Shown here: one piece after another, positions 35,931-48,023 of the stretch | How the letters are laid out: every line of letters starts with the position of its first letter | Position numbering within the stretch: position 1 is the stretch's first letter | Assembly (NCBI RefSeq): GCF_001625215.2 | Contig: NC_030385.2 | Location: 38,837,598-38,901,597 of the forward strand | Reading direction: 5' to 3' | Source of the DNA: Daucus carota subsp. sativus | Taxonomy: Eukaryota; Streptophyta; Magnoliopsida; Apiales; Apiaceae | Length of the DNA stretch: 64,000 bases | The notes under the pieces: model-generated | What the model was told of the DNA's origin: nothing | The model's database searches: none | The model's input: the letters and a program-made list of their open reading frames with translations, nothing else | Position numbers and translations under genes: made by a program

Positions 35931-36653
35931 ATGTCTTTTCCTCTCACATTTGCCATTCTACTCCTCCTCCAATGCAGTACCACAATCCTAGCTCAACCAG
36001 CCGCGGCTCCTGCCCCTGCTGGTCCGACAAACGTCACCAAGATCCTTGAAAAAGCAGGCCAATACACGACACTCATACGCCTCCTAAAAATCACACAAGT
36101 AGGTGATCAGATCAATACTCAGCTCAACAATTCAAACCAAGGCATGACTATATTTGCACCAACAGATAATGCCTTCTCAGCTCTAAAATCCGGAACCTTA
36201 AACTCCCTCAATGATCAAGAAAAAGTCCAATTAATCCAGTTCCATGTTTTACCAACTGTTCTTTCCACCTCACAGTTTCAAACTGTCAGCAACCCTTTAA
36301 GAACACAGGCTGGAAACAGCAATGGTGGACAGTTTCCGCTGAATGTGACTACTTCAGGAAACAGCGTAAATATATCCACTGGAGTAAACAATGCAACAGT
36401 TGCCAACACAGTTTACACTGATAGTACCCTTGCAGTGTACCAGGTTGACAATGTGCTTCTTCCCCTGGCCATGTTTGGTCCCAAAGCACCAGCCCCTGCA
36501 CCAGGGCTTGCTAAGAAACCCGAGAAAAAGTCCGGTGCAACGGATGGTCCAAGCTCTGATGAGGGCACAGCTGATGCATCAGGCACAAGTGAGCTAAGAG
36601 CTAAAGGTTTGGTTGTGGGATTTGTTGCTTTGGTTGCTGGAAGTTTTTTGTAA
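35931..36653 (+). CDS. Fasciclin-like arabinogalactan protein (FLA11/12 type)
   Basis: Intronless, 240 residues. I start at the ATG at 35931, because it opens directly into a signal peptide (residues 1-21, FAILLLLQCSTTILA); the in-frame upstream ATG at 35772 would precede it with an unrelated leader overlapping the TATA box. An AP-rich arabinogalactan stretch (PAAAPAPAGP) leads into one FAS1 domain, with H1-like MTIFAPTDNAFSAL at 72-85 and the second conserved region VYQVDNVLLPLAMFG at about 166-180. A second AP region (APAPAPG) and a hydrophobic tail (last 17 residues, no charged end) predict a GPI anchor. One FAS1 domain between two AP regions is the layout of FLA11/FLA12, linked to secondary-wall stem fibres. 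N-glycosylation sites (NVT, NST-type) are present. Confidence 0.94.
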   Translation: MSFPLTFAILLLLQCSTTILAQPAAAPAPAGPTNVTKILEKAGQYTTLIRLLKITQVGDQINTQLNNSNQGMTIFAPTDNAFSALKSGTLNSLNDQEKVQLIQFHVLPTVLSTSQFQTVSNPLRTQAGNSNGGQFPLNVTTSGNSVNISTGVNNATVANTVYTDSTLAVYQVDNVLLPLAMFGPKAPAPAPGLAKKPEKKSGATDGPSSDEGTADASGTSELRAKGLVVGFVALVAGSFL

Positions 36654-39600
36654 CATGCAATTGATGTTAGTGATTGCTGGAGTGAGGTTGGTTTGCTTGG
36701 CGGAGTGGTTGTTAATAATTTCATGTTTTGTTTCTGTGAAATTGGTTACTCTTTTGTAATGAAATTTAGGGAAATTTGGTCCCTTTGAATGGAATTCAAG
36801 TTTTTACGGTTGTAATGTAACAGTTCATGATGTATGTACCTATTTTTTAGATGTTACGTTATTTGATAAGTTTCATGTTTAATTCCATTACGTGTAGTTA
36901 CATGTACCTGGTGAAGTTCAACACTGTACTTGATTATAAATTTGCGTTGCCGAGTTCATATGATTTATCATTATTGTGTCCTGAGTTCATATGATTTTAT
37001 GTTGTTGAGGTGCTGCAGATTTTATAAAATTATAGTTTTATCTGATATTCTGTTCTTTGCCAAGTAGAATCTTCATCTGTTGCTATTTTAGTCATCAGGA
37101 GCACACACTTCTGATGAACTTCATATTTTACAAAGCATTTGCACTTGGTTTATTTTACAAAGCATTTTACAAAGCACATACACACTTACCTTCCATCTTT
37201 TACATGGGGCTGTATTGTAATGACTCACTTTTTGTCACTGTAGATGCCATTTCATGCACTAAAACGTGATACCTGGTCTATTTGAGCACTCGAAAAATGT
37301 ATCTTAGACTCTGCAGTTTTGTCAATGTGGACTAACAAAGTTTCCGGTCAAGTTCTTTACTCTGCAGTTCATTCAATTTTCTGAATTTTGGCTAAACTAC
37401 TAAATTTGTTCGCAGCCAGATCTGAACCTGCATCTTAGACTGAATGCGGCTTCATCTTAAATTTCTGATATTGTTCAAAGTGCTTTATTCCCTGACGCTG
37501 GCTTGGAAAGTGGACTTGGTCATGCTAGAGAAGTGGGAGGGCTTGTAATAGTTCGGAATCTTTGACCTCTTCTTGGAGAATTTTGTATTTTATTTGTAAA
37601 TTATGAAGGAGAATTAGTAGTGGCCAAAGTTTGGATTTTTTTGTAAATTTTTAATATTTATTATATTTGATTTAGTTACTACTAATTTGTGTAATGAAAT
37701 GTGAAGTATGCTATTGACATGAAATTAATCCATTTGTCTATTTGATTTATAAAATCTGGAAGTTAAAATTTTATATGAAAAAATTTGATAAAAAAAATAA
37801 TTAATTACCATTCCATTCCTTTGAGTAACCAAACAACTCAAATGAATGGAATCGTTCATTCCATTCCAATTATAAAAAAAATGAACCAAACAAGAGTTTT
37901 GAATTGATCATTCCATTCAACCTTCTTTCCATTCTCTCACCATTCCATTCCTAATCTCATTCCATTCTTAACAAATTTTATTCCTCCCAACCAAACACAA
38001 CATAAGATTAAACAAGTCACAAGAGTAGGGCTGAATTAGGTGGCGGAGGATGGAGGATCTGGAAATCGATAAACGGGGTCTAATCAATTTTTAAAAACAT
38101 AAAGATATTGATATTTTTTGATTGTCAAATATAAAAACATATATATTAAATTTATTATAAAATGTTATTAACTTTTTAGGAATTTATTAAATTTTATTTA
38201 TTTTTGGGTCTGGGTGCGCCGGTTGAATGGATGGGAAACACATTCTTATTCTGCTTCTCTTTTTTCTTGCTTAATTATGCTGAACAAGATATGAGAAATC
38301 TTAGTTTATAGATTATTGTACCCAAAATCATAAACTATCATACAAGTATATAGCACTAATAAGTAATATCCATGGCCTTGTAATTTTTATATCGTTCAAA
38401 TGAATTATCCATTTAGGAAAGAATACTATGAAAAAATATTTATAAAATACACACATGTCTTGTACGGAACATAATTATTATCATGTTAATAAAATTCATA
38501 ATATTATTCATTAAATATTGACATGTTATGAAATTTAGTAGGCCGAAGTTATTAATGAGTTAAATGCTCTACATATTTTACCAATGGGTCTTGCTATTGG
38601 GCTCTGAACTCTGAAGTCCATTAAAATTGAAATTTGAGACCGAATAAAAAAGTCACAGAGAATATGGCATTATAATAGAATACTGTTATACAGATCGAGA
38701 GTGTTACGTAATCGAAATTAATATCGGATATATTTTGTGACGGCCAATAATATTTACCGGATAATTTAAAGTAGACGCTATTTTGTTGATCTACCAGTAG
38801 TATCGTATGATATGAATTATTTTTGTCATATACTCGCTCAATTTTCAGATGGGTGACATTTGACTGTGTGACATATCGTTTTAAATGTATTGATTGTATA
38901 ATTATATCTATTAATTTTCATTTTTTGTGTATGTTAAAGTATAGATTTTATTATTTTTGTTCAAGAGAAGATAATTTTATAGATAACAGTTTTAGATATA
39001 CGATTGATGTTTTAAAAATATTATGAAAAAAATAGTCAAGCCTGAATACTTAAATAACTTTAACATAAATATTAAAAATTATTTCATCTAAACTCAAAAA
39101 AGATTTGAAAAATAAAAGGGTTAATTATCAACTTGATCACTGAAGTGGGCTTAATGTATCAAGTTGGTCACTGAACTCAAAACGGTATCAAGATGGTCAC
39201 TGAAGTGGCCATAAATATCAAACAAGTACCTTGAAATATGAGTTCAAGCACTAAAAATATTATTTATAAAGTTTTACACATTATTTTTGAATGTTACCAA
39301 AACCAAGTAAAATGTTATGACTTCTAATATTTATGACAAAAAATTTAGATTTTATCAAGTTTATTTATTATTTATTTTTAATTAAAACAAAGAAATAACT
39401 ATATAATAAAATATAAATAATAAATAAACTTGATAAAATCTAAATTTTTTGTCATAAATATTAGAAATCATAACCTTTTACTTGGTTTTGGTAACATTCA
39501 AAAATAATGTGTAAAACTTTATAAATAATATTTTTAGTGCTTGAACTCATATTTCAAGGTACTTGTTTGATATTTATGGCCACTTCAGTGACCAACTTGA

Positions 39601-40034
39601 TACCGTTTTGAGTTCAGTGACCAACTTGATACATTAAGCCCACTTTAGTGACCAACTTGATAATTAACCCAAAAATAAAATGTCCACCAGTTAGCTGTAA
39701 TCACTGACGCAGACTGACTATAGTCTATAGTGCATAAATTATCTTCCAAGAAGATAAAAATAAATATATATAAACATGAATGTAGCGCGAAGTAAGAATA
39801 GAGTAAGATAGATGGCCCTATCTATCCCTTTATATTATTTCCTGAGCTTGTGATTGGCATGTTCCTTGCTGCTGTCAAGTCTCTTCTTGTTTCCGACATG
39901 CAGCAGCCTCATGGTCCCTCTCCTTTCCTCACATTTCATTTCAACCTCTTCTCTTTCCTCTTGTGTAGTAGTCATGATCACAGTTTCATCTTCTATTTCC
40001 TCATCCCTCCATTATTCACTTGCAATTCATTCAT
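36654..40034. other. Spacer between the FLA and IDD genes
   Basis: The FLA and IDD genes converge. The spacer holds the FLA 3' UTR, a repetitive ATTCCATTC/GAATGGAAT-rich tract (37805-38010) that looks like part of a MITE ending CCCAACCAAAC, and the 553-bp hairpin element at 39118-39670. No gene is supported. Confidence 0.55.
39118..39670. mobile_element. Mutator-type hairpin MITE
   Basis: A 553-bp element made of two near-perfect inverted arms of about 260-270 bases around a short AT-rich centre (near 39390). It is flanked by a perfect 10-bp repeat AAAAATAAAA (39108-39117 and 39671-39680). The ends read GGGTTAATTATCAACTTGAT and its near complement. A 9-11 bp duplication with long terminal inverted repeats fits Mutator-like elements. 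It lies 365 bases past the stop codon of the IDD gene; transcription through it would give a long double-stranded stem. Confidence 0.92.
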
Positions 40035-41611
40035 TCATTCTTCTCCATTCGTACCAGTAACACTGTACTGCCTCGTGTCCATGTCCGAACCCAACTTACC
40101 AACCTCTTGCTGTAATAAAACCCTACTATACTTATTATAACTTCCATTATTATTACTACCTCCGACTCCGAGAAAGTCTCGGGTCATGTTTCCTTTGTCA
40201 CAACTCAGTAATTTCCCATGCAGATCACTCTCAATATTGTGGTTACTTTCTGTGATATCCATCATTTGATTATCGGAATCTAGTAATTCATCCAAGGTGT
40301 TGGAGTTCATGAAAACGAGGCCGTTGGCGAACATCCCAGCCGAATGGCTCCTTGTAGATCCCATGGTTGTTGCTTTTTGCAGCAATGCTGTGGCTGACAG
40401 GTGCGATTTGCTTGTTTCCTTGTTGTAATACATCGAATTCGTCAGGCTCTTGATATTGCTGCTTTCTAATTCTTCTGCCTTGAGTGGTCTTGCTTTAGTG
40501 TTTGAGGATTGAATGATTTCTGACAAGGCGGTAGAACCATTTAACTGATCAAAAGTGGCGAGATCATCCTGTCCCAACATTGCGGGGAATAATGGGGTCA
40601 TGTCTCCGGGGGTTTGAGGAGCATTCAGTTGCAAGGAGCTGTTGATTAGTTCATTACTAAAGTTTAAAGTGGGTGGTGGAGCTGGTGTGTTGAATTTTGA
40701 ACTTTCATCTGTTAATGCATCACAGAAAGCCCTGTGAGTGATAAAGCTGTCCTTCCTGTTACATATACAAACAAATTTAAGACACAATGGTATTGAAAAT
40801 TGTGTCTAGTCTCGAATTATGATCTATTAGATAAGTTCTGCGCACATCTTACCTTCTCTGATTGTCTAGATTCAATTGTAGAGTGCAACAACATGTATGT
40901 GTTTATAAAAATATTTGTACACAAATATAATTACGAGCATTTAATTAATCACCAAAAAAAAAGAGATGAGGTCGAATACCTGCAAAATAGTGTTCCACAC
41001 TGGCATTTATACTCTCGAGTCCCACATATCTTACTATGGGCCTTCCAATCCGACTGAACAGCATACTTCTTGGAGCACTTGTCGCACTTCCATTTCTTCT
41101 CTCCGTGTTTTCTGAAGAAATGCTTCTTGATCCCGGTGAGGTCTCCCAAGGCTCTCGAAGGATCGTGATGAACACAGCTCTCCTCGGGACACAAGTACAC
41201 TTTCTTCTTCAACTCTTTGTTTGCTCTTTGCTTCAGTTTCCACGGAAGATTGTGGCCTCTTCTGTGCAGCTGCAAGTTCTGGTCTCTCTGGAAACCCTTG
41301 TTGCATATCTCACACATAAACCGATTAGTCGCCGTTAGAGACTTGGGTGACAGTGCTATCACTTCTGCATCCGGATCTTCTCCAATAAAAACAAAAATTT
41401 TAAAAAAATAAAAATTACCATGAAAAAATGGTGCAACTAGAATATATATATAATTCAAAACTAGCACTCAAATATTATTATTACCTGGTGTGCCTGCGAG
41501 ATTTCTCTTTCGTTTACCAGATGGTTTGGAAGTAGGGCCGTTAGGGTTTGAATTCGGCTTCGGTTCTCGAACGAACTCTACAGATGAAGAAAGGCCATCA
41601 GGGGACATCAT
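40035..41611 (-). CDS. INDETERMINATE DOMAIN (IDD) C2H2 zinc-finger transcription factor
   Basis: Three exons, 41485-41611, 40980-41379 and 40035-40755, in phase and giving 415 residues. Two tandem ATGs open the frame. A basic GKRKRN nuclear signal precedes the ID domain: finger 1 FMCEICNKGFQRDQNLQLH, finger 2 YLCPEESCVHHDPSRALGDL with FRKH, finger 3 WKCDKCSKKYAVQSDWKAHS (C2HC), and finger 4 YKCQCGTLFC continuing into exon 3 as KDSFITHRAFC. The C-terminal family motifs LSATALLQKATTMGS and TRDFLG are present. IDD factors bind DNA and act with GRAS proteins such as DELLA or SHR/SCR in development. The exact orthologue among IDD4-12-like members cannot be settled by eye. All zinc ligands are present. 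Confidence 0.93.
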
Positions 41612-44100
41612 TTCGGAGCTGAAGTTGATGAAAACAGGAGAGAATTTCGGAGCTGAAGAATTATGTGTGCGAGGCTAAACGGTGTTACAAGTGTTGAAAG
41701 TTTTATGTGAAGAAGAAAGGAAGAGCAGAAAAAAAGAAGACAAGTTGGGATCTATCATCCATCACTATTGCACTAGCCTAGTCTACCGACCAGCTTCTCA
41801 TCTCAATTATTCTCTCTTCAAAAGTCTTCCCCTCACTTTTATTTGAATCTTGAAAAAAATAGTCTTTCAAAGTTAGCTAAAATGGAATTTCGTTTACTCC
41901 ATCTTTCTTTTCCTGTTTCTCACGCATGTTCCATTCGTCTTCCTCATCTATTTACGTATTTTTTTATTTGTTTATTTTTTAAACAAATATTTAAACTATA
42001 TATAACATATAATTTTATAAATTATTTTAAATTCTTTTAATAAATATTTAATAAATTATAAATTTAAAAAAACCTATGAACCACACTTTATAAGAATTTT
42101 AAAATGGACGTCAAGCCTCTGTCTATCAAAATAAACTACATAGAGAACATTGAAGTATTATTTAAACGACCGAATATTCGATGATTGACATTTTGTATTA
42201 ATTTCTGAAAATCACGCTTTTCCATGTGTATGAAATATTTCAGTGTTACCTGAGTAATAATTTATGTGGTTTCTGCATCTATTTTGTTGCACAATTTTCG
42301 TATTTTGCATTAGTAAACGTGACGTGTATTTATGTATAGATCAACAGCTTCGCTTACTCACTGGGCTCTCTTCCAAAGTCGATCAACCATATTTATCTCC
42401 TTTTTTATACGGATCACGTATACATAATCATGGTGTCGTTAATAATTCACTTGTTTAAGAATTAATTAAAATGTGTAAACATAAATTTTAAGTCTGTTAT
42501 ATTCTTTTAATTTAACATTATAAAAATCAAAATAACCAATAAATAAGTAAAAGTACTATACAACATGTGATGATAAAACATGTTAAAAAATATACAGTGT
42601 AGTTATCTAAATTTTAGATATAAAAAATTACAATTGATCCAAAAAAATGATGCCTTTTATTATTAACTCTTTTTTCTAAAAAAATAAATCCCTATTTAAA
42701 CCAAATAATGGGGGCCGGCCAAACATGCCAAACTCATCTGTTTTTCCAAGAGAGTTTTACCCGCAAGTGGTAAGTGAAACTTCTTTGTCAAAAGGGGAAA
42801 TAAGTAAAAACTGAGAGTGATGGCCTTTAGTGTTGTTCTTTGTTGTTAAATTTGCTCAATTTTAGTAGTGTGTTGGGTTAATATATAACACATTATTATA
42901 GGTGTATTGATTTCAAACGAGTTACACTCGTGTATAATCAAGTGGGGTTAAAATGAAACACTGTAAACAATGATAAAAGTAAAAGAGAAGATAGAATCTA
43001 AGCTCGATCCCGAAAGGTCACGAAACAACAAAAGTTTTATGACTTTACAGCCATGCACCATGACCAGGCATCTATAATTGCTGTAACTAGCTTGTACTAG
43101 TAACAATCATGTAGATGTATTCAGTTATCCACAGAGAACTGGTCTGGACCTTTGAAAATCAGAATAAACTACGATAATTTAAGTAAATCCGCAATGAAAC
43201 ACTTTGAATGTGAAAATTACACAATTAGCTATGTGATATTCGCAAAATGAAATATCACGAGTAACAAACGGGAAAATATTTGGGTCATTTCAATATGGCG
43301 AAATCTCAACTTTCTTCGAATATAGTTATTGTTCTTAATTATCTTACTGGACGAAATCTTCCGCATCTCAAAAAAAATTTATTCGTTTGAACACGAAACG
43401 AGTTAGAGTTGCATTTGATGACAAAATCTCTTCTATCTTAAAATTTTCTACCAATTTGAAATAGGAACGAGTTGGGAGTTAGGTAAAACCAAGACGAAGA
43501 TGAGGTGTTCGTAATATTATCTTGAATATCTTCAATATTATCTTGAATATCTTCCTATCTTAATGTTTATTTATTTTTTCCAAAGTAAACTCTTATTTTC
43601 GTCATTTAAAGCAAAAAAGACATGCTCAATGACCGAAACATGTACGTGAACTTTCTTCCGGTATATATACTCCTATGTAACATGAAAATTGAAATGATAT
43701 ACTGTAATTAATAGAGTCCGAGTTAAAAAATTATGCAACGGAACCTCAAGTTAATTATGCTTATCAGTTGAAATCCAGTACAAGCGTGCTTCAACATACT
43801 GTTTACTTGCAATATAACAAACAACAAGAGACCAGCTTGCTTCTGAGCATAAAGATTAAAAACTCGGCTGCTCTGTCAAAACATTGTAAAAGCAGCATAG
43901 AGGAAGAACCAGCGGAGAGTGCAGTCATCACGAGTAGCCAGCGCTTAGCTCAATATGCTGCAGTTCATTTCAAAAATTTATTTTATAAGAGTCTTGAGAT
44001 ACGTGCCGCGTCGAAACGTATACAAATGGTCGGGACAGAGGAATATGGTCGGGACAGAGGGAATAATAAATAAAGAGAATGATGTGACTTGTGAGCGAGC
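41612..44100. other. Spacer upstream of the IDD gene and past the syntaxin gene
   Basis: It holds the IDD promoter and 5' UTR (41612 to about 42000) and, at the other end, the 3' flank of the syntaxin gene. At 43975-44070 there is a truncated Stowaway-like end (CGGGACAGAGG repeated, then GGGACAGAGGGAATA) similar to the right end of the element at 63216-63435. Nothing else is recognised. Confidence 0.55.
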
Positions 44101-46254
44101 TTACTCGTACAGGTAGCTTGCAATTCCCAGAATGACACATAACAGAATTATGTCCATGCAAAAGTTTCGGCTAGATCTTAGCTGAAAAGTTCATCACAAT
44201 TAACAAATTAGCATTCATATTCACAAGAACTCACAAAACAATTCCACTCTACTTACTTGATCAAGTTGTTCCTTCAGCCTGACATTAGTACTTTTCAAGG
44301 CCGCGGAGTTTTGATCCACCTGAAACAAACACAATGATGCACATCAGTATATAATCTGTTTCGCAGATCATATTTTCAGCCAGAGATAAAAACAAAGTTG
44401 TAAAAAGGTGAGAATTTTGGACCTTGGTTTCGATATCATCGATCAGTGGAACTTGTTTATCCAATTCCTGCTCAAGATGCAATACTATTCTGTTAGTTCA
44501 GTTGTTCAAAATACAAGGCAAAGATAGAAAACCGAAGGGGTTTAATTTAAGTATTTAACCAACCTCGTTCATGTCATTGGCCAGATTTTTTAATGTGTCT
44601 AAACCCTCAGATATAACATCCAAACCTTCATCCTGCAGTACATATCAGTAACCAAAAAGAGGAGAGCACTGATCGGATAGACTATAAAAATAAGGAGAGT
44701 AAATTTCCTGTTTCTTTTTCCTCGTCTCATATTCATTTCGAAATTGGCTTGATTCTTCACTCTCAGCAAAATATCCTTCAGTAAAGTTTCCATCTGCGAG
44801 AATGTGGCAATCATAGATGATATAAGTACTGAAACAACAATCTAACATGAAGAAAGAAAATTCTCTTTCAATTATGACAAGAGAGTTGACATATGTATAT
44901 CAAGAAGCACCTGTTTCAAAATTGATGTTGTTCTTATTAGATGATGTAACCCGGCCTCCACTTTTACTGGCTGCGGCGGCACCAGTTCCATCAGGAATTG
45001 CTTGTATTCTCTCGGGCATTGCCAACACCAGATCACTGCGCCCAGCTAAATCGTCTTTCGAAAGCCCTTTAACCTATTGGTTACATACTTGCTTTGTAAT
45101 CAAACTACCCTCAGAAACTTAGCATGGCCATGTTAATACCACAGACTACATGGATCATGTACACCATTCTATTTAACAGTTCCGAAGTATGTCTTCTAAA
45201 CTTTAACACCAAAAGACTACCAATAATATTTAGCAAAAATGGAAAAAGAAAAATCACTGTTGGCAATTGTAGATAGTGAACATATTCCTTTATTATAATA
45301 AACACGAATATTGAAGAAAAAAACTGAGGGGGAAACGGACCTTCTTTTGTGACAATTTAGCCAATTTGGGAACTTCATCGAGTAAGCGTGCCTTTGTTCG
45401 ACGAATCTCAGCATTCATTGCTACAGATTTAGCCCTGTTTGTTTCCATACTCGCCATCTCAGCTTTCTGAGATATCGATCCAAATTAACATAAGCCACAC
45501 TATCACCACATTTACATACCAGCATCATATGTACAAGTCATCTTCACAAACAGCTATAAATTAATCACCTGGTTTAGGTCTTAATCTCATTGTTTCGATG
45601 ACTAGTTTCTTCCGAAGTTTACCTTGATAGTTATCTTTTTGTTTCTAAGCTGATTAAGTAGTTTCTTTCCTTTTTCTAGTTGCTTAATACTTAATAGATA
45701 CCTTCTTAATTTTGCCTTAAATCATACCAATAATTTACGAATGTCTATGTGAACCTTGTAGGATAGTTAAAATAGATACCTGGAAATTCGAAATAAATGA
45801 ACTTATTATATCTGGTTCAAATTATTATTCAGGTCATAGTACTGCAAAGCAGAGCAATGCACTTGTGACGGTACTACAAATTACCCTTTTCAGTAACGTA
45901 AATGAACATAATTTTATTTTCATTCTAATTCAATATGTACCCTCATAGTTACCGACTTAAGGAACTGTATTTCACCGTCTCAGTACTACAAATCACTCGG
46001 CTCACTAATACAAATCGACAACAGCTATATATATATGTGCTAAATTAGATTGTATTCAAATCAACACACATGTTTATACAATGAACATGAAAAGGAACCT
46101 GGATAGTGGAGTCAATTTGATCTTCGAAGGTGGCGTAAAGGCGAGCAAAGGCATCGTCACCATGGGCGTTGAGCTCTCGTTGTTTGTCAATGTCATACTT
46201 GTCGTACTTCTTACAAATTTCATCGATTCTGAATATAATATCAAACAGACTCAT
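44101..46254 (-). CDS. SYP71-type Qc-SNARE (syntaxin of plants 7 group)
   Basis: Eight exons: 46099-46254, 45341-45466, 44911-45073, 44708-44793, 44564-44632, 44423-44467, 44257-44319 and 44101-44181. Together they encode 262 residues, close to the 266 of Arabidopsis SYP71. The start MSLFDIIFRIDEICKKYDKY is family-typical. An N-terminal helical region (AEIRRTKARLLDEVPKLAKL) is followed by the Qc-SNARE motif at about 165-235 (GLDVISEGLDTLKNLANDMN, ELDKQVPLIDDIETK, VRLKEQLDQ) and a C-terminal anchor (MDIILLCVILGIASYLY). SYP71 proteins mediate fusion at the ER, plasma membrane and cell plate. One odd feature: exon 4 ends CAG followed by GAAATT, not GT, and no in-frame GT donor is available nearby. 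All other junctions are GT-AG and in phase. Confidence 0.9.
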
Positions 46255-48023
46255 TTTTTATTCTCCAGGACAGTATGCATTTTGTAAATTTCTCTTTCAT
46301 CATTTGATTTGTCTTACAAAAAACTAAGCGTCATCCGTGCATACAGGAAAATGGAACAAGTCTTGGCGGGAGTCATTATAGGAACTAACGACTTTACTGT
46401 CCTTATGTTTATTTATATTATGTAATAATATTATTTTAAGATTTACACTAGTTTTGTAATTTATTTTCAGAAAGACGCCACTGATATATATCTACCAGTA
46501 CAAACTTCTTACTGTACCAACGTACAAACCAATGATTATCACAACTCTCTCTCTCTCAACCACCCACCACCACCACCAATGCCAGCAGCTCTCTCTCTGG
46601 TTGTTTGTCTTCACTGAGCAATGCTATACATGCACACGATATCACCACTGCTTTTCTCCTCACCCTCAATCGTGTCTCTCTCTCTCAATCGTGTTTCTAG
46701 CACTGCAGCCGTGTTGGCGTCGCGGCTGCTGCCGGCCGCGCTGCATCACCACGCGGCTACGCCGTCCCCTCCCCTTATCTCTCCATCAGACCCGCCTGGT
46801 AGATTTAGTGATTCCATTCAAACATTTAGTGATTATGTTTAACACATTTAGTGATTGTTTGTATATTTGTACGATAAGGAGTTTGTATTTGAGCACTTGT
46901 CTATATATATATAACTAAATGATAATGCATTAAATTGTTTTGTTATTAGGATAAAGAGCTCCTACTTGATGGGATTGGGAATCACTATTTAATAATTTTT
47001 TTACACATTCCATGTGGAATAAAAATTCACATAAAAATAAATATATATAATTTATAACATTATTTATAAAACTAAATGAAAATTATTATTTCGATATTTT
47101 AAATTGTATATATTTTGAAGTACTTTTATTATTATTTTTATTCATAATTTAATATCTTATAACATATAATATCTAAGTTATTATATACACAAATTATTAA
47201 GTACTTTCCTCATCTGTATAACTAAATTTATAATAACATTGTTGAATATATTTTTAAAATCACTTAACTATATAAATAATCTATAATAATATATTATATT
47301 ATTTCTTAACAAGCCCTTGCTGCGTGATAAAAAAATAAAATCTTCTTTATACAAATTACTCAATACTCGATCATTATATTAATAAAATTTATTTAGTATA
47401 TATATCAAGATATAAGTTGATGTTAGAGTAATGATTAATAAAATTATAATTTCAACCAATTATTACACATATTTTCTTTTCTTCTATAAATTTCATTATT
47501 ATTATATACATGTTTTCTTCTATGAACTTCATTACGTACAAAATTTTGGGTTTAGTAGTCTTCCAGGATTTTAACAAAAAAAACATGGGAGAAAGCTTTC
47601 TGTACGATGCAGCAACTTGCTAGTAATTATTTTACTTAAAAAATTTAACTATTTTTACAGCTATTTTGACATCTTTGTATAGATAAATTAATAATGAGTA
47701 AAACAACTAGCCGACTACATGGTTTCAATAATTGAATTTGTTAATATAAATGAACAAAATCAATGACTAATGATCAAAAAACGCTTATTTGTCATCATCA
47801 CTTTATGAAAAAATTGTTAGGCATGAATATTTTAGATGCCATGATGTTCACACGGAAAGTGGACGAGGTTATTGTTACTAAAAGTCTAAGTTCATCGACC
47901 TTTGGTAATATTGTATTCATGGTAGGAGCTGTGCTTTACTATATAAAATGACACAAAGTCTAACAAATAAACCAACATTAAGAAGTTCTTTGAACTAGTA
48001 TCCTGTTCCCTAAAGAATCAAGA
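46255..48023. other. Spacer between the syntaxin and CNL genes
   Basis: Divergent promoter region. It has a CT- and CCA-rich stretch at 46540-46800, very AT-rich sequence from 46920 to 47700, and the CNL core promoter at its end. The ORF at 46532-46918 is low-complexity and not called. Confidence 0.55.
47940..47948 (+). promoter_or_regulatory. Putative TATA box of the CNL gene
   Basis: TATATAAAA lies 84 bases before the ATG at 48024. Confidence 0.55.

Noticed and set aside
46532-46918. Plus-strand ORF beginning MIITTLSLSTTHHHH
   Set aside because: It is low-complexity CT/CCA-rich sequence with no homologue recognised, and lies in a divergent promoter region.
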